Below are positions 17,077-25,334 of a stretch of DNA of 64,000 nucleotides, piece after piece. The stretch's first letter is position 1, and each line of letters opens with the position of its first letter. This stretch comes from DATBDE01 sp036270095 (GTDB lineage Bacteria; Actinomycetota; Thermoleophilia; Solirubrobacterales; Solirubrobacteraceae). The notes beneath the pieces are model-generated. The model saw only the letters and a list, made by a program, of their open reading frames with translations. It was not told the DNA's origin and did not search any database. The position numbers were made by a program, and so were the translations under genes. The stretch lies in the NCBI GenBank assembly GCA_036270095.1, contig DATBDE010000096.1, forward strand, positions 14,150 to 78,149, in the 5' to 3' direction.

Positions 17077-17228
17077 CCTGAGTCGTCAGTTCGCACCTTC
17101 CCGGCGTCTGGACGCATCTGACGCCACCCAGGGAAATCGCCGTGCTCTGCATCGACTCATCCCCTGTGCGTCGCCATTCACGCCCAGCCGCTCGGGAAGC
17201 TGAGCGCGAACTTCCGACTCAGGTCACT
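17072..17228. repeat. 157-bp element with 23-bp inverted terminal repeats (MITE-like or double terminator)
   Basis: The left arm AGTGACCTGAGTCG-TC-AGTTCGC (17072-17094) and the right arm (17206-17228) are inverted copies differing at two bases. Pairing continues inward (CTTCCCG with CGGGAAG) across a small internal loop, giving about 30 bp of stem around a non-coding centre. The arms contain the stop codons of both flanking convergent genes. No target duplication is evident. It could be a miniature transposable element or a large bidirectional terminator. Confidence 0.6.
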
Positions 17229-17712
17229 AGCTGCCGTTGGGCGCCCGCTCGGGCGGCTCGGTGATCGGGTGCTTGGCGTCCCAGATCGACCACAGCGCGA
17301 AGGCCGCGACGCAGCCGGCGCAGATGAGCAGGCTGTCCTTGATCCCGACCGCGTCGAACGCGGCGCCGATGACCAGCGCGCCGATCGACAGCGCGGCCAG
17401 GTAGCCGGCGAAGAACAGGCCGAGCATGCGCCCCTTCATCCCCGGCGGCGAGTCGTACTGGATCCAGGTCAGCTTCTGCACGAAGGCCGCCTCCCAGGCC
17501 ACGCCGGTCCAGAACATCGCCAGGAGGGCCAGGAACAGCCCGCCCGAGACCGCCAGCAGGACCAGCGTGGCGGCGAAGACGAGGCCCTCGGCGCCGGTGA
17601 TCCGGCGCCGGCGGTCGCGCACGAACCACGTCGGCGAGCCGTGCGAGGGGCGCTCGGTGACCTCGGGCAGCGAAAGACAGAGCCGGCGAACGCGCTCGAG
17701 CGCGCCGCTCAC
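17227..17712 (-). CDS. Chimeric remnant: MmcQ/YjbR-like start fused to an MFS transporter C-terminus
   Basis: The 161-residue reading frame starts with GTG at 17712, overlapping the nuoN stop as GTGA. Its first 33 residues (ALERVRRLCLSLPEVTERPS, then HGSPTWFVRD) match the start of the MmcQ/YjbR family. From RRRITGAEGL onward it is instead the last part of a major-facilitator transporter, with about three membrane segments and the typical loop MKGRMLGLFFAGYLAA. An in-frame deletion fusing two genes explains this best. Neither part can be functional by itself in the usual way. Confidence 0.65.
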   Translation of the reverse strand: MSGALERVRRLCLSLPEVTERPSHGSPTWFVRDRRRRITGAEGLVFAATLVLLAVSGGLFLALLAMFWTGVAWEAAFVQKLTWIQYDSPPGMKGRMLGLFFAGYLAALSIGALVIGAAFDAVGIKDSLLICAGCVAAFALWSIWDAKHPITEPPERAPNGS

Positions 17713-19223
17713 AGCAGACCGAGCAGGGCCCGACCAGCGTGGTCGGCCAGGTCCAGCAGCGGCGAGGGGATGATGCCGAAGAACAGCGTCGCGGCCCCGA
17801 ACAGCACGGCCACGAACGCGACCTCGATGCCGCCGTAGCGCGGCCGCTCGGCGGCGGGCGCGTCGACCTCGGTCGAGCCGCCGGCGATCGCGGGCGCGGC
17901 CGTTGGTCGCATCCACATCACGGCGAGCACACGCAGGTAGTACCCCAACGAGATCATCGACCCGATCACGATCACGATGCCCAGCCACGTGTAGCCCCCG
18001 TCCACGGCGGCATCGATCAAGTAGAACTTCCCGATGAAGCCGGCGGTGGCGGGCAGGCCGGCCAGGGACAGCATCGCGAGCGTCATCGGCCAGGCCAGGA
18101 CCGGCCGCGAGGCGCCCAACCCGGCGAACGCGTCGATGTCGTCGCCCAGGTCGGTCTCGCGCTCGCGCGCCAGGACCACCGCGAAGGCGGCCAGGTTCAT
18201 GGCCAGGTACACGGCCAGGTAGAAGACCGTGGCCTGGATCCCCAGCCGCGTGGCCACCACCACGCCGGCCAGCAGGTAGCCGGCCTGGGCCACGCTGGAC
18301 CACGCCAGCAGCCGCTTGAGCGACGTCTGCATCAGCGCGCCGACGTTGCCGACCACGATCGTCACCGTGGCCAGGGCGGCCAGCGCCGGGCCCCAGTCCT
18401 CCTGGGCCTGGATGAAGGCGACGTCGAAGAGGCGCAGGAAGATCGCGAACGCCGCCGCCTTGGTCGCGGTGGCCATGAACGCCGTGATCGGCGTGGGCGC
18501 GCCCTGGTAGACGTCGGGCGTCCACTGGTGGAACGGCGCCACCGAGTTCTTGAAGGCCAGGCCGACGACGATCAGCCCAATGCCGGTGAGCAGCAGCGGG
18601 TCGCTGACCACCGACCCCTGCAGGGCGCGGGCGATGGCGCCGAAGTCGGTGGCCGCGGTCGCGCCGTAGACCAGGGACAGGCCGTAGAGCAGCGTGGCCG
18701 AGCCGACCGAGCCGATGATCAGGTACTTCAGGCCCGACTCGAGCGACTGCTCGCGCCGCATCTCGGTCGCGCAGAGGATGTAGAGCGCGATCGAGAGCAG
18801 CTCGATACCGAGGAACACCGTAATCAGGTTCTGGGCCTCGGCCAGCACGGCCATGCCGGTGATCGACGACAGCAGCAGCGCGTGGTACTCGCCGTGGCCG
18901 GCCTGTCGGACCGCGCTCTGGCGGGCCGACAGCAGCACCGTCGCGATGCCGGCGGTGGCGAGGATGAGGTTGACGACCAGGGCGAGGTCGTCCACGCGCA
19001 GCGCGCCCGAGATGATCGACGTGTGGCGGTTGAACTGCCAGATCGTCAGCCCGACGAACGCGCCGAGGGAGGTGATGGCGAGGAACGGCACCGCGAAGTC
19101 GCGTCCGGCGCGCCCGCGCAGGAGGCCGGCCAGCAGCACGAGCACGGCGCCGCCGAGCAGCGCCACGACCGGCGACAGCGCCGACCAGTCGATGAAGGGG
19201 CCACTCAAACCGAACACCGTCAA
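17709..19223 (-). CDS. nuoN: NADH-quinone oxidoreductase subunit N
   Basis: A 504-residue, highly hydrophobic antiporter-like subunit with about 14 membrane segments. Family signatures include the lysine in GLKYLIIGSVGSATLLYG, AFKNSVAPFHQWTPDVYQGA, TATKAAAFAIFLRLF and FIGKFYLIDAA. It forms part of the proton-pumping arm of complex I. It is the last nuo gene. The start is either TTG at 19223, which has AAGGGGG upstream inside the 33-bp repeat, or GTG at 19217. The stop overlaps the next chimeric gene. Confidence 0.95.
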   Translation of the reverse strand: MTVFGLSGPFIDWSALSPVVALLGGAVLVLLAGLLRGRAGRDFAVPFLAITSLGAFVGLTIWQFNRHTSIISGALRVDDLALVVNLILATAGIATVLLSARQSAVRQAGHGEYHALLLSSITGMAVLAEAQNLITVFLGIELLSIALYILCATEMRREQSLESGLKYLIIGSVGSATLLYGLSLVYGATAATDFGAIARALQGSVVSDPLLLTGIGLIVVGLAFKNSVAPFHQWTPDVYQGAPTPITAFMATATKAAAFAIFLRLFDVAFIQAQEDWGPALAALATVTIVVGNVGALMQTSLKRLLAWSSVAQAGYLLAGVVVATRLGIQATVFYLAVYLAMNLAAFAVVLARERETDLGDDIDAFAGLGASRPVLAWPMTLAMLSLAGLPATAGFIGKFYLIDAAVDGGYTWLGIVIVIGSMISLGYYLRVLAVMWMRPTAAPAIAGGSTEVDAPAAERPRYGGIEVAFVAVLFGAATLFFGIIPSPLLDLADHAGRALLGLL

Positions 19224-19224
19224 G

Positions 19225-19257
19225 GGGTCAGACCCCCTTGAGGGTGGTTGAGGGTTG
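19225..19257. repeat. 33-bp palindromic intergenic repeat, copy 1 (nuoM-nuoN)
   Basis: This copy matches 38723-38755 at 32 of 33 positions. It begins with a near-palindrome built on GGGGTCAGACCCC and then contains TTGAGGGT twice. It fills almost all of the only sizeable gap between consecutive nuo genes (34 bp). On the minus strand it provides AAGGGGG as the probable ribosome-binding site of nuoN. Confidence 0.8.
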
Positions 19258-20793
19258 TCATGGCGTCTGGCCTCCCTGCGGCAGCACGGGCGCGGTCTGC
19301 GCGGTCGCCCGCGGCAGCGCGAGCTGGTGGGTGAGCAGCGCGGTCTGCGCGACCGCCGCTTGCGCGCTGGCCTGCTGGCGCTTGAGCAGGAGCTGCGGGT
19401 AGACCGCGATGGCGACGATCACGAGCACGAGCGGCGCCACCACGACGCCGTCGCGCAGCGAGAGCTCGCGCGACTGGGCCTTCGCGCCGACGCGGTTGTG
19501 CATGGCGCCGATGTAGGCGCGCAGCATGTAGACCGAGGCGAGCACGACGCCGGTGAAGGCCACGCAGGCGATCACCAGCTTGGACTCGAACACCCCGAGC
19601 AGGATGTAGAACTCGCCCATGAAGTTCGACGAGCCGGGCATGGCCAGCGTGGCCAGCGCCACGATGAGGAACAGCGCGGCGAGCACGGGCGCGCGGAACG
19701 CCAGCCCGCCCATGTCGCGCACGTCCTCGGAGCCGCCCACGCGCGCGGCCAGCACGGCGATGATGAAGAACAGCGCCGCGGTGACCAGGCCGTGGTTGAC
19801 CATCTGCAGCAGCGCGCCCTGGGTGCCCTGCGGGTTCAGGGCGAAGATGCCCAGGGTGATGAACCCGAGCTGGGCGATCGACGAGAAGCCCACGATCAGG
19901 CGCAGGTCGGTCTGCGTGAAGGCCATGATCGACCCGTAGAGGATCGACGCCAGGGCGATCAGCAGCAGCAGCTCCTGGAAGTGCACCGCAGCCTGCGGGA
20001 ACAGCGGCAGCACGATGCGGATGAACCCGTACGCGGCCACCTTGGAGAGCACGGCGCTGAACACCGCGACCACCGGGATCGGCATGGCCCGGTAGCCGTC
20101 GGGCAGCCACCCGTGCACCGGGAAGGCGGGCATCTTGACCAGGAAGGCGGCGGCGAAGAGCAGGAAGATCCACTCCTGCGTGCCGACGGGCAGCCCGACG
20201 CGCACGAGGTCGGACAGCGCGAAGCTGATCTGGCCGCTGTTGCCCACCGACTCGACCCCGGTGGCGATCGCCGCGGCGAGCATGAGCAGCGACCCCACGA
20301 GGGTGTAGATCACGAGCTTGGTCGTGGCCTGGACGCGCTTGCGCCCGCCCCAGGTCCCGATGAGGAAGTAGAAGGGCACGAGCATCAGGTCGAAGAAGGC
20401 GACGAACAGGGCGAGGTCCTGGGACAGGAACGCGCCCAGCACGGCCGACTCGGCCAGGCCCATGAAGAAGAAGAAGAGCTGCGGGCGGTCCCACTGGCGG
20501 AAGTACGCGTACAGCGTGGCCACGCACCACAGCAGCGTCGTCAGCGTGAGCAGGAACAGGTTGAGTCCGTCGACGCCGAGCTTGTAGTGGATGCCCAGCG
20601 CCGCGATCCACACCGTGTCGGTGACGTGCTGGAGGCCGGCCTTGCCCGTGTCGAAGTCGGCGATGTAGTAGATCGCCATGCCGAGCGTGACCGCCGAGCC
20701 GAACAGCGCCACCTTCGGCGCCATGCGGCGGCCGAGCAGCGCGCCGACGAGCGCGAAGAACAGGGGAGCCCAGAGGAGGAAGGAGAGCGCCAT
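19258..20793 (-). CDS. nuoM: NADH-quinone oxidoreductase subunit M
   Basis: This 511-residue membrane protein has the antiporter-family signature with conserved glutamate and lysines (LALFVAFFDLMLVPFYFLIG, KLVIYTLVGSLLMLAAAIA, KMPAFPVHGWLPDGYRAMP) and the downstream KVAAYGFIRI. It is a proton-translocating subunit of the membrane arm of complex I. It follows nuoL by 3 bp. The C-terminal tail is short and glutamine/proline-rich. Confidence 0.95.
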   Translation of the reverse strand: MALSFLLWAPLFFALVGALLGRRMAPKVALFGSAVTLGMAIYYIADFDTGKAGLQHVTDTVWIAALGIHYKLGVDGLNLFLLTLTTLLWCVATLYAYFRQWDRPQLFFFFMGLAESAVLGAFLSQDLALFVAFFDLMLVPFYFLIGTWGGRKRVQATTKLVIYTLVGSLLMLAAAIATGVESVGNSGQISFALSDLVRVGLPVGTQEWIFLLFAAAFLVKMPAFPVHGWLPDGYRAMPIPVVAVFSAVLSKVAAYGFIRIVLPLFPQAAVHFQELLLLIALASILYGSIMAFTQTDLRLIVGFSSIAQLGFITLGIFALNPQGTQGALLQMVNHGLVTAALFFIIAVLAARVGGSEDVRDMGGLAFRAPVLAALFLIVALATLAMPGSSNFMGEFYILLGVFESKLVIACVAFTGVVLASVYMLRAYIGAMHNRVGAKAQSRELSLRDGVVVAPLVLVIVAIAVYPQLLLKRQQASAQAAVAQTALLTHQLALPRATAQTAPVLPQGGQTP

Positions 20794-20796
20794 CGG

Positions 20797-22824
20797 CTAC
20801 GTGCTCTGCAGGAGGAACCAGAGGGCGACAAGGGCAAGGCCGAGCAGCAGCAGCGCGGCGTAGACGCGCAGGAAGCCGTCCTGCGCCCCGCGCACGACCG
20901 ACGAGCCCGCCCGCACCACGGACACGGTGCCGTTGACCAGGCCGTCGATGACCACGCGCTCGAACACGTTCGAGGCCCAGCGCCCGACGGTGGCGCCGGG
21001 GCGGACGAACACGGCGTCGTTGAGCTCGTCGAACCACCACTTGTGGAACGAGAGCTCGTACAGCGGGCGGAAGCGCTCGCGGAAGGCGACGGCGATCGAC
21101 GGCCGGCGCACCCAGATGACGTAGGCCAGGCCGATGCCGCCGATGGCGATCACGGCGCTGAGGATCAGGCCGAAGATGAGCAGGCCGTTCGACGGGTCGT
21201 TGATGACCTTCTCGTACGTCGGGTCGTTGACGAAGTCCGGGCGCAGGTAGACGTTGACGAGGTCGTCGACGAACGGGACCTGGATGAGCCCGCCGAAGAT
21301 GGCGCCGATGGCCAGCGTGCTCATGGCCACCTTCATGGGCCACTGCTGCTCGGCGATGTAGTGGCCGGGCCCGGGGAAGCCGACGTCGGTGTCCTCCTCC
21401 TCGTACGTCTCCGGGTTGAACGGGTGCTCGTGGTGCGCGATGTGGCCGGTCTCGCGCAGCTCGCGCGCCTCCTTGCACTCCGGGCCGAGGAAGGCGCGGA
21501 AGATCATCCGGAACGTGTACAGCGCGGTCACGAAGGCGCCGAGGTAGCCGAGCACGTAGAGGATCCAGTGCCAGCCGCCCTCGCCGCCGATCAGCGCGAG
21601 GATGTCGTCCTTGGAGAAGTAGCCCGAGAAGAGCGGGAACGCCGACAGCGCCAGGCCGCCGGCCAGGAAGCACGCGAAGGTGAACGGCAGCGCGCGCCGG
21701 AACCCGCCCATCTTGTCCAGCGACTGCTCCCCGCCCATCGCGCCGATGATCGACCCGGCGGCCATGAAGAGCAGGGCCTTGAAGAACGCGTGCGTGAACA
21801 GGTGGAACATCCCCGCCGCGTACGCGCTGGCCGAGACGGCCATGATCATGTAGCCGATCTGCGACATCGTCGAGTAGGCGATGACGCGTTTGATGTCGGT
21901 CTGCGACAGCGCGATGGTCGCGGCGATGACCAGCGTCGCGCAGCCCACCACCGTGCCCACGTCGGCCGCCGCCGTGGCGTCCTCGAACAGCGGGTGCATG
22001 CGCGCGATCAGGTAGACGCCGGCGGTGACCATGGTCGCCGCGTGGATGAGGGCCGAGACCGGCGTCGGGCCCTCCATGGCGTCCGGGAGCCACGTGTGAA
22101 GCGGGACCTGGGCCGACTTCGCGAACGCCCCGACGAGGAGCAGGATGCACCCGGCCACGAGGTCGCCGTCGTTGGGCGGGAACGCGGCCTGCACGTGCTT
22201 GAAGGTGTCGAGGAAGTCGAGCGAGCCCGAGCCCCGGAACACGATGAAGTACGTGCCCAGCACCAGGCCGACGTCGCCGATCACGTTGATGACGAAGGCC
22301 TTGATCCCGGCGCGCGTCGCGGTGGTGCGCCGGAACCAGAAGCTGATGAGCATGTACGACGCCGCGCCGACGAACGCCCAGCCGATGATGAGCGGGACGA
22401 AGTTCCCCGCCATCACCAGCAACAGCATCGAGAAGACGAAGAAGTTCAGGTAGGCGAAGTACCGGACGAAGCCCCGGTCCTTCCACACGTACACGCACGA
22501 GTAGAGGTGGATCAGCGCCGAGACCCCGCTGACCACGAGCATCATGTAGACCGACAGCGGGTCGATCAGGATCGTGAGCTTGGCGTTGACGCCCACGCTG
22601 TCGGCGTAGTCCCACGCCGTCGAGGTGAAGGTGCGGTCATCCGGGGAATGGCCCATGAGGGCGATGAACGCGCCCACGGCGGCGACGAACGACAGCCCGA
22701 TGGCCAGCGTGCCGATCCAGCCCGCCGTGCGCTCGCCCGGCAGGTGGCGCCCCACGAACGCGTTGAACAGGCAACCGGCCAGCGGCAGCGCCAGGCAGAT
22801 CCAGGCCCAGGTGGTCGGGCTCAT
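20797..22824 (-). CDS. nuoL: NADH-quinone oxidoreductase subunit L
   Basis: A 675-residue distal proton-pumping subunit, with signatures FVGAASYMLISFWFRR, KAFVINVIGDVGLVLGTYFI, KSAQVPLHTWLPDAMEGPTP and a histidine-rich loop with the HEHPF stretch. The long C-terminal extension, which in known structures forms the lateral helix bracing NuoM and NuoN, is present after about residue 480. The ATG overlaps the nuoK stop as ATGA. Confidence 0.95.
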   Translation of the reverse strand: MSPTTWAWICLALPLAGCLFNAFVGRHLPGERTAGWIGTLAIGLSFVAAVGAFIALMGHSPDDRTFTSTAWDYADSVGVNAKLTILIDPLSVYMMLVVSGVSALIHLYSCVYVWKDRGFVRYFAYLNFFVFSMLLLVMAGNFVPLIIGWAFVGAASYMLISFWFRRTTATRAGIKAFVINVIGDVGLVLGTYFIVFRGSGSLDFLDTFKHVQAAFPPNDGDLVAGCILLLVGAFAKSAQVPLHTWLPDAMEGPTPVSALIHAATMVTAGVYLIARMHPLFEDATAAADVGTVVGCATLVIAATIALSQTDIKRVIAYSTMSQIGYMIMAVSASAYAAGMFHLFTHAFFKALLFMAAGSIIGAMGGEQSLDKMGGFRRALPFTFACFLAGGLALSAFPLFSGYFSKDDILALIGGEGGWHWILYVLGYLGAFVTALYTFRMIFRAFLGPECKEARELRETGHIAHHEHPFNPETYEEEDTDVGFPGPGHYIAEQQWPMKVAMSTLAIGAIFGGLIQVPFVDDLVNVYLRPDFVNDPTYEKVINDPSNGLLIFGLILSAVIAIGGIGLAYVIWVRRPSIAVAFRERFRPLYELSFHKWWFDELNDAVFVRPGATVGRWASNVFERVVIDGLVNGTVSVVRAGSSVVRGAQDGFLRVYAALLLLGLALVALWFLLQST

Positions 22825-23120
22825 CCCTGCAGCCTCCGCAGCTGGTCGACGTCGATCGGCAGGCGGCGCCGGTACAGCGCCACGATGATCCCGAGGCCCA
22901 CCACCACCTCGCAGGCGGCCACGACCATGACGATGATCGCGAAGATCTGGCCGTCACCGGTGCCGGTCATGCGCGAAAACGCGATCAGCGCGAGGTTGCC
23001 GGCGTTGAGCATGAGCTCGAGACAGAGCAGGATCACCAGCGGGCTGCGGCGCACCAGCACGCCGGCGGCCCCGACGCAGAAGATCAGCGCGGAGACGACG
23101 AGGTACCAGGCGACGGTCAC
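22821..23120 (-). CDS. nuoK: NADH-quinone oxidoreductase subunit K
   Basis: The 99-residue product has three membrane segments and the two conserved glutamates typical of NuoK, one in LLCLELMLNAGNLALIAF and one in VVAACEVVVGLGIIVAL. Length is standard. The GTG start overlaps the nuoJ stop (GTGA) and the stop overlaps the nuoL start (ATGA), so it is coupled on both sides. Confidence 0.95.
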   Translation of the reverse strand: MTVAWYLVVSALIFCVGAAGVLVRRSPLVILLCLELMLNAGNLALIAFSRMTGTGDGQIFAIIVMVVAACEVVVGLGIIVALYRRRLPIDVDQLRRLQG

Positions 23121-23764
23121 CAGCCGCCCTGCTCTTCCTTCTCCTCCTGGCCGAGGCCGATCGACTCGGCCTGGCTGCCCGCACGCGGGATGCGCATGAC
23201 CTCGGCGGCCGTCAGCTCGAGGCGGTCGCGCGGCGGCAGCGGCTCGTCGGGTGCGTCGATTCCGCGCCGGCGCCGGGCCAGGACGACGGCGCCCACGGCG
23301 GCGACGAGGAGGAGGAAGGAGGCGATCTCGAACGGGAACAGGAACTTGGTCAGCAGCAGCTGGCCGATCTGCCCCGGCGTGCCGAAGCCCGGCCCGAGCT
23401 TGGCCCCGTCGGTGTCGATCGCGTGCAGGCCGGAGCCCAGGATGGCGATCGAGAGCTCGACGAACAGGCCGATGCACAGGACCAGGCCGACGCCCCCGAG
23501 CCCGGGCCCGACGCTGGCCAGGGGCTCGCCCTGCCCGCCGACGTAGGAGACGACGAACACGTAGAGCACCATCACCGCGCCGGCGTAGACGACGATCTGC
23601 GCGGCAGCGACGAACTGGGCCTCGAGCAGCAGGAACAGCAGCGCCAGGCTGAGCAGGTGGCTGACCAGCGCCAGCACCGAGTAGAACGGATTGCGCAGGG
23701 CGATGACCCCGATGGCGCCGACGACGGCGCCGATCGCCGCGATGAAGAAGAGGACGTCCTCCAT
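23117..23764 (-). CDS. nuoJ: NADH-quinone oxidoreductase subunit J
   Basis: A 215-residue subunit with five hydrophobic segments and the NuoJ hallmarks NPFYSVLALVSHLLSLALLF and VVYAGAVMVLYVFVV. The tail after the last segment is longer and more charged than in E. coli (RRRGIDAPDEPLPPRDRLEL), a common feature in actinobacterial homologues. It lies 14 bp downstream of nuoI. Confidence 0.93.
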   Translation of the reverse strand: MEDVLFFIAAIGAVVGAIGVIALRNPFYSVLALVSHLLSLALLFLLLEAQFVAAAQIVVYAGAVMVLYVFVVSYVGGQGEPLASVGPGLGGVGLVLCIGLFVELSIAILGSGLHAIDTDGAKLGPGFGTPGQIGQLLLTKFLFPFEIASFLLLVAAVGAVVLARRRRGIDAPDEPLPPRDRLELTAAEVMRIPRAGSQAESIGLGQEEKEEQGGW

Positions 23765-23778
23765 GGGGCGCGGGGAGG

Positions 23779-24315
23779 CTACTCACCCTCCGAACGCAGC
23801 GGCGTCCGTTCGAGCGGCTCGGCCAGCAGCATCTCCTTGGTGAAGATCAGGTCGCTGCGGTTGAGGTCGGAGAGCTCGTAGTCGTGGCCCATGGTGATGG
23901 CGTCGAACGGGCACGCGACCTCGCAGTAGCCGCAGAAGATGCAGCGCGACATGTTGATCTCGTAGACGGCGGCGTAGCGCTCGCCGGCCGAGACGCGGTT
24001 GTCGGGCGTGTTCTCCGCCGCGACCACGCGGATGCAGTCGGCCGGGCAGGCCGCCGCGCACAGCGAGCAGCCCACGCACTTCTCCAGGCCCGAGTCCTCG
24101 AAGCGGTGCAGCTTGTGGCGCCCGCGGAAGCGCGGGTACACCGGCACCTTCTCCTCCGGGTACTGGATCGTCGTTGTGCCCTCGATGAGGTTCGCGAACA
24201 CGGTCTTCATGCCCCGCAGCGTTTCGCCGAAGGCGCGGTACACGCCCGAGGGCCCGCCGGGCTGGGGCCCGCGCTGGACCTCGACGACGTCGGGGCCAGG
24301 GTCGTACGGGGTCAT
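23779..24315 (-). CDS. nuoI: NADH-quinone oxidoreductase subunit I (two [4Fe-4S] clusters)
   Basis: This 178-residue ferredoxin-like subunit carries two complete cluster motifs, CVGCSLCAAACP and CIFCGYCEVACP, spaced as expected for N6a and N6b. These pass electrons towards cluster N2 and the quinone. The start has a longer acidic leader than E. coli NuoI. The ATG overlaps the nuoH stop (ATGA). Confidence 0.95.
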   Translation of the reverse strand: MTPYDPGPDVVEVQRGPQPGGPSGVYRAFGETLRGMKTVFANLIEGTTTIQYPEEKVPVYPRFRGRHKLHRFEDSGLEKCVGCSLCAAACPADCIRVVAAENTPDNRVSAGERYAAVYEINMSRCIFCGYCEVACPFDAITMGHDYELSDLNRSDLIFTKEMLLAEPLERTPLRSEGE

Positions 24316-25334
24316 TGGCTCACCACCACGATCGCGGTCACGAGGGCGTTGAGGGTCGCGAGCGGCAGCAGCACCTTCCAGCCCAGGGACATGAGCTGGT
24401 CGTAGCGCAGGCGCGGCAGCGTCGCCCGGATCCAAATGAACAGGAGCACGATGAGCGACATCTTCGCCAGCACGACGAAGGGGTCGACCCAGTGCGGCGG
24501 GTCGATGCCGAAGGGCAGCAGCCACCCGCCCAGGAACACCGTGGTCACGATGCCCGAGACGATCAGCATGTTGATGTACTCGGCGAAGTAGTACGACGCG
24601 AAGCGGCCGCCCCCGTACTCGGTCATGTAGCCCTGCACGAGCTCGGCGTCGGCCTCGGCCAGGTCGAACGGGGCCCGGTTGGTCTCGGCGAAGCCGGCGA
24701 CCAGGAAGATCACGAACCCGACGATCTGCGGGATGACGTACCACATGCCCTCCTGGGCGTGGACGATGCCCACGAGCGAGAGCGTGCCCGCGGTCATGAT
24801 CACCCCGATCAGGGCCAGGCCCTGGGAGACCTCGTAGGAGATGAGCTGCGCGGCGGCGCGCATTGCGCCCAGGAACGAGTACTTCGAGCCCGAGGACCAG
24901 CCGCCGAGCATGAGGCCGTAGAAGGCGATGGCGCCGAACGCGAACAGGTACAGCGGGCCGATGCTGACGTCGAGGCCGTAGAGCCCGACCGGCGTGCCCC
25001 CGATGTCGACCACGGGGCCGAAGGGGATGATGGCCAGCGCGGCGACCGCGGTGAGGATCGACAGGATCGGCGCGATCACGAACAGCAGGCCGACCGAGGT
25101 GTGCGGGCGCGAGTGCTCCTTGCCCAGCAGCTTGCCGATGTCGGCGATGGGCTGGAGCAGGCCGTAGGGGCCGACGCGGTTGGGGCCGTAGCGGGACTGG
25201 AAGCGGCCGAGCAGCTTGCGCTCGGCGATGAGGATGACCGGGACGATCGACAGCCCGACGGTGAAGATGATCACCGCCTTGATGAGCTGGATCCACCACT
25301 CCTCGGCGTAGACCGTCGACGCGAAGCTGGTCAC
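24312..25334 (-). CDS. nuoH: NADH-quinone oxidoreductase subunit H
   Basis: A 340-residue membrane subunit that forms the quinone pocket. Signatures include ERKLLGRFQSRYGPNRVGPY, LISYEVSQGLALIG, FAETNRAPFDLAEADAELVQ and GYMTEYGGGRFASYYFAEY. The acidic loop between segments that couples quinone reduction to pumping is intact. The GTG start at 25332-25334 overlaps the nuoG stop (GTGA). Confidence 0.95.
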   Translation of the reverse strand: MTSFASTVYAEEWWIQLIKAVIIFTVGLSIVPVILIAERKLLGRFQSRYGPNRVGPYGLLQPIADIGKLLGKEHSRPHTSVGLLFVIAPILSILTAVAALAIIPFGPVVDIGGTPVGLYGLDVSIGPLYLFAFGAIAFYGLMLGGWSSGSKYSFLGAMRAAAQLISYEVSQGLALIGVIMTAGTLSLVGIVHAQEGMWYVIPQIVGFVIFLVAGFAETNRAPFDLAEADAELVQGYMTEYGGGRFASYYFAEYINMLIVSGIVTTVFLGGWLLPFGIDPPHWVDPFVVLAKMSLIVLLFIWIRATLPRLRYDQLMSLGWKVLLPLATLNALVTAIVVVSQ

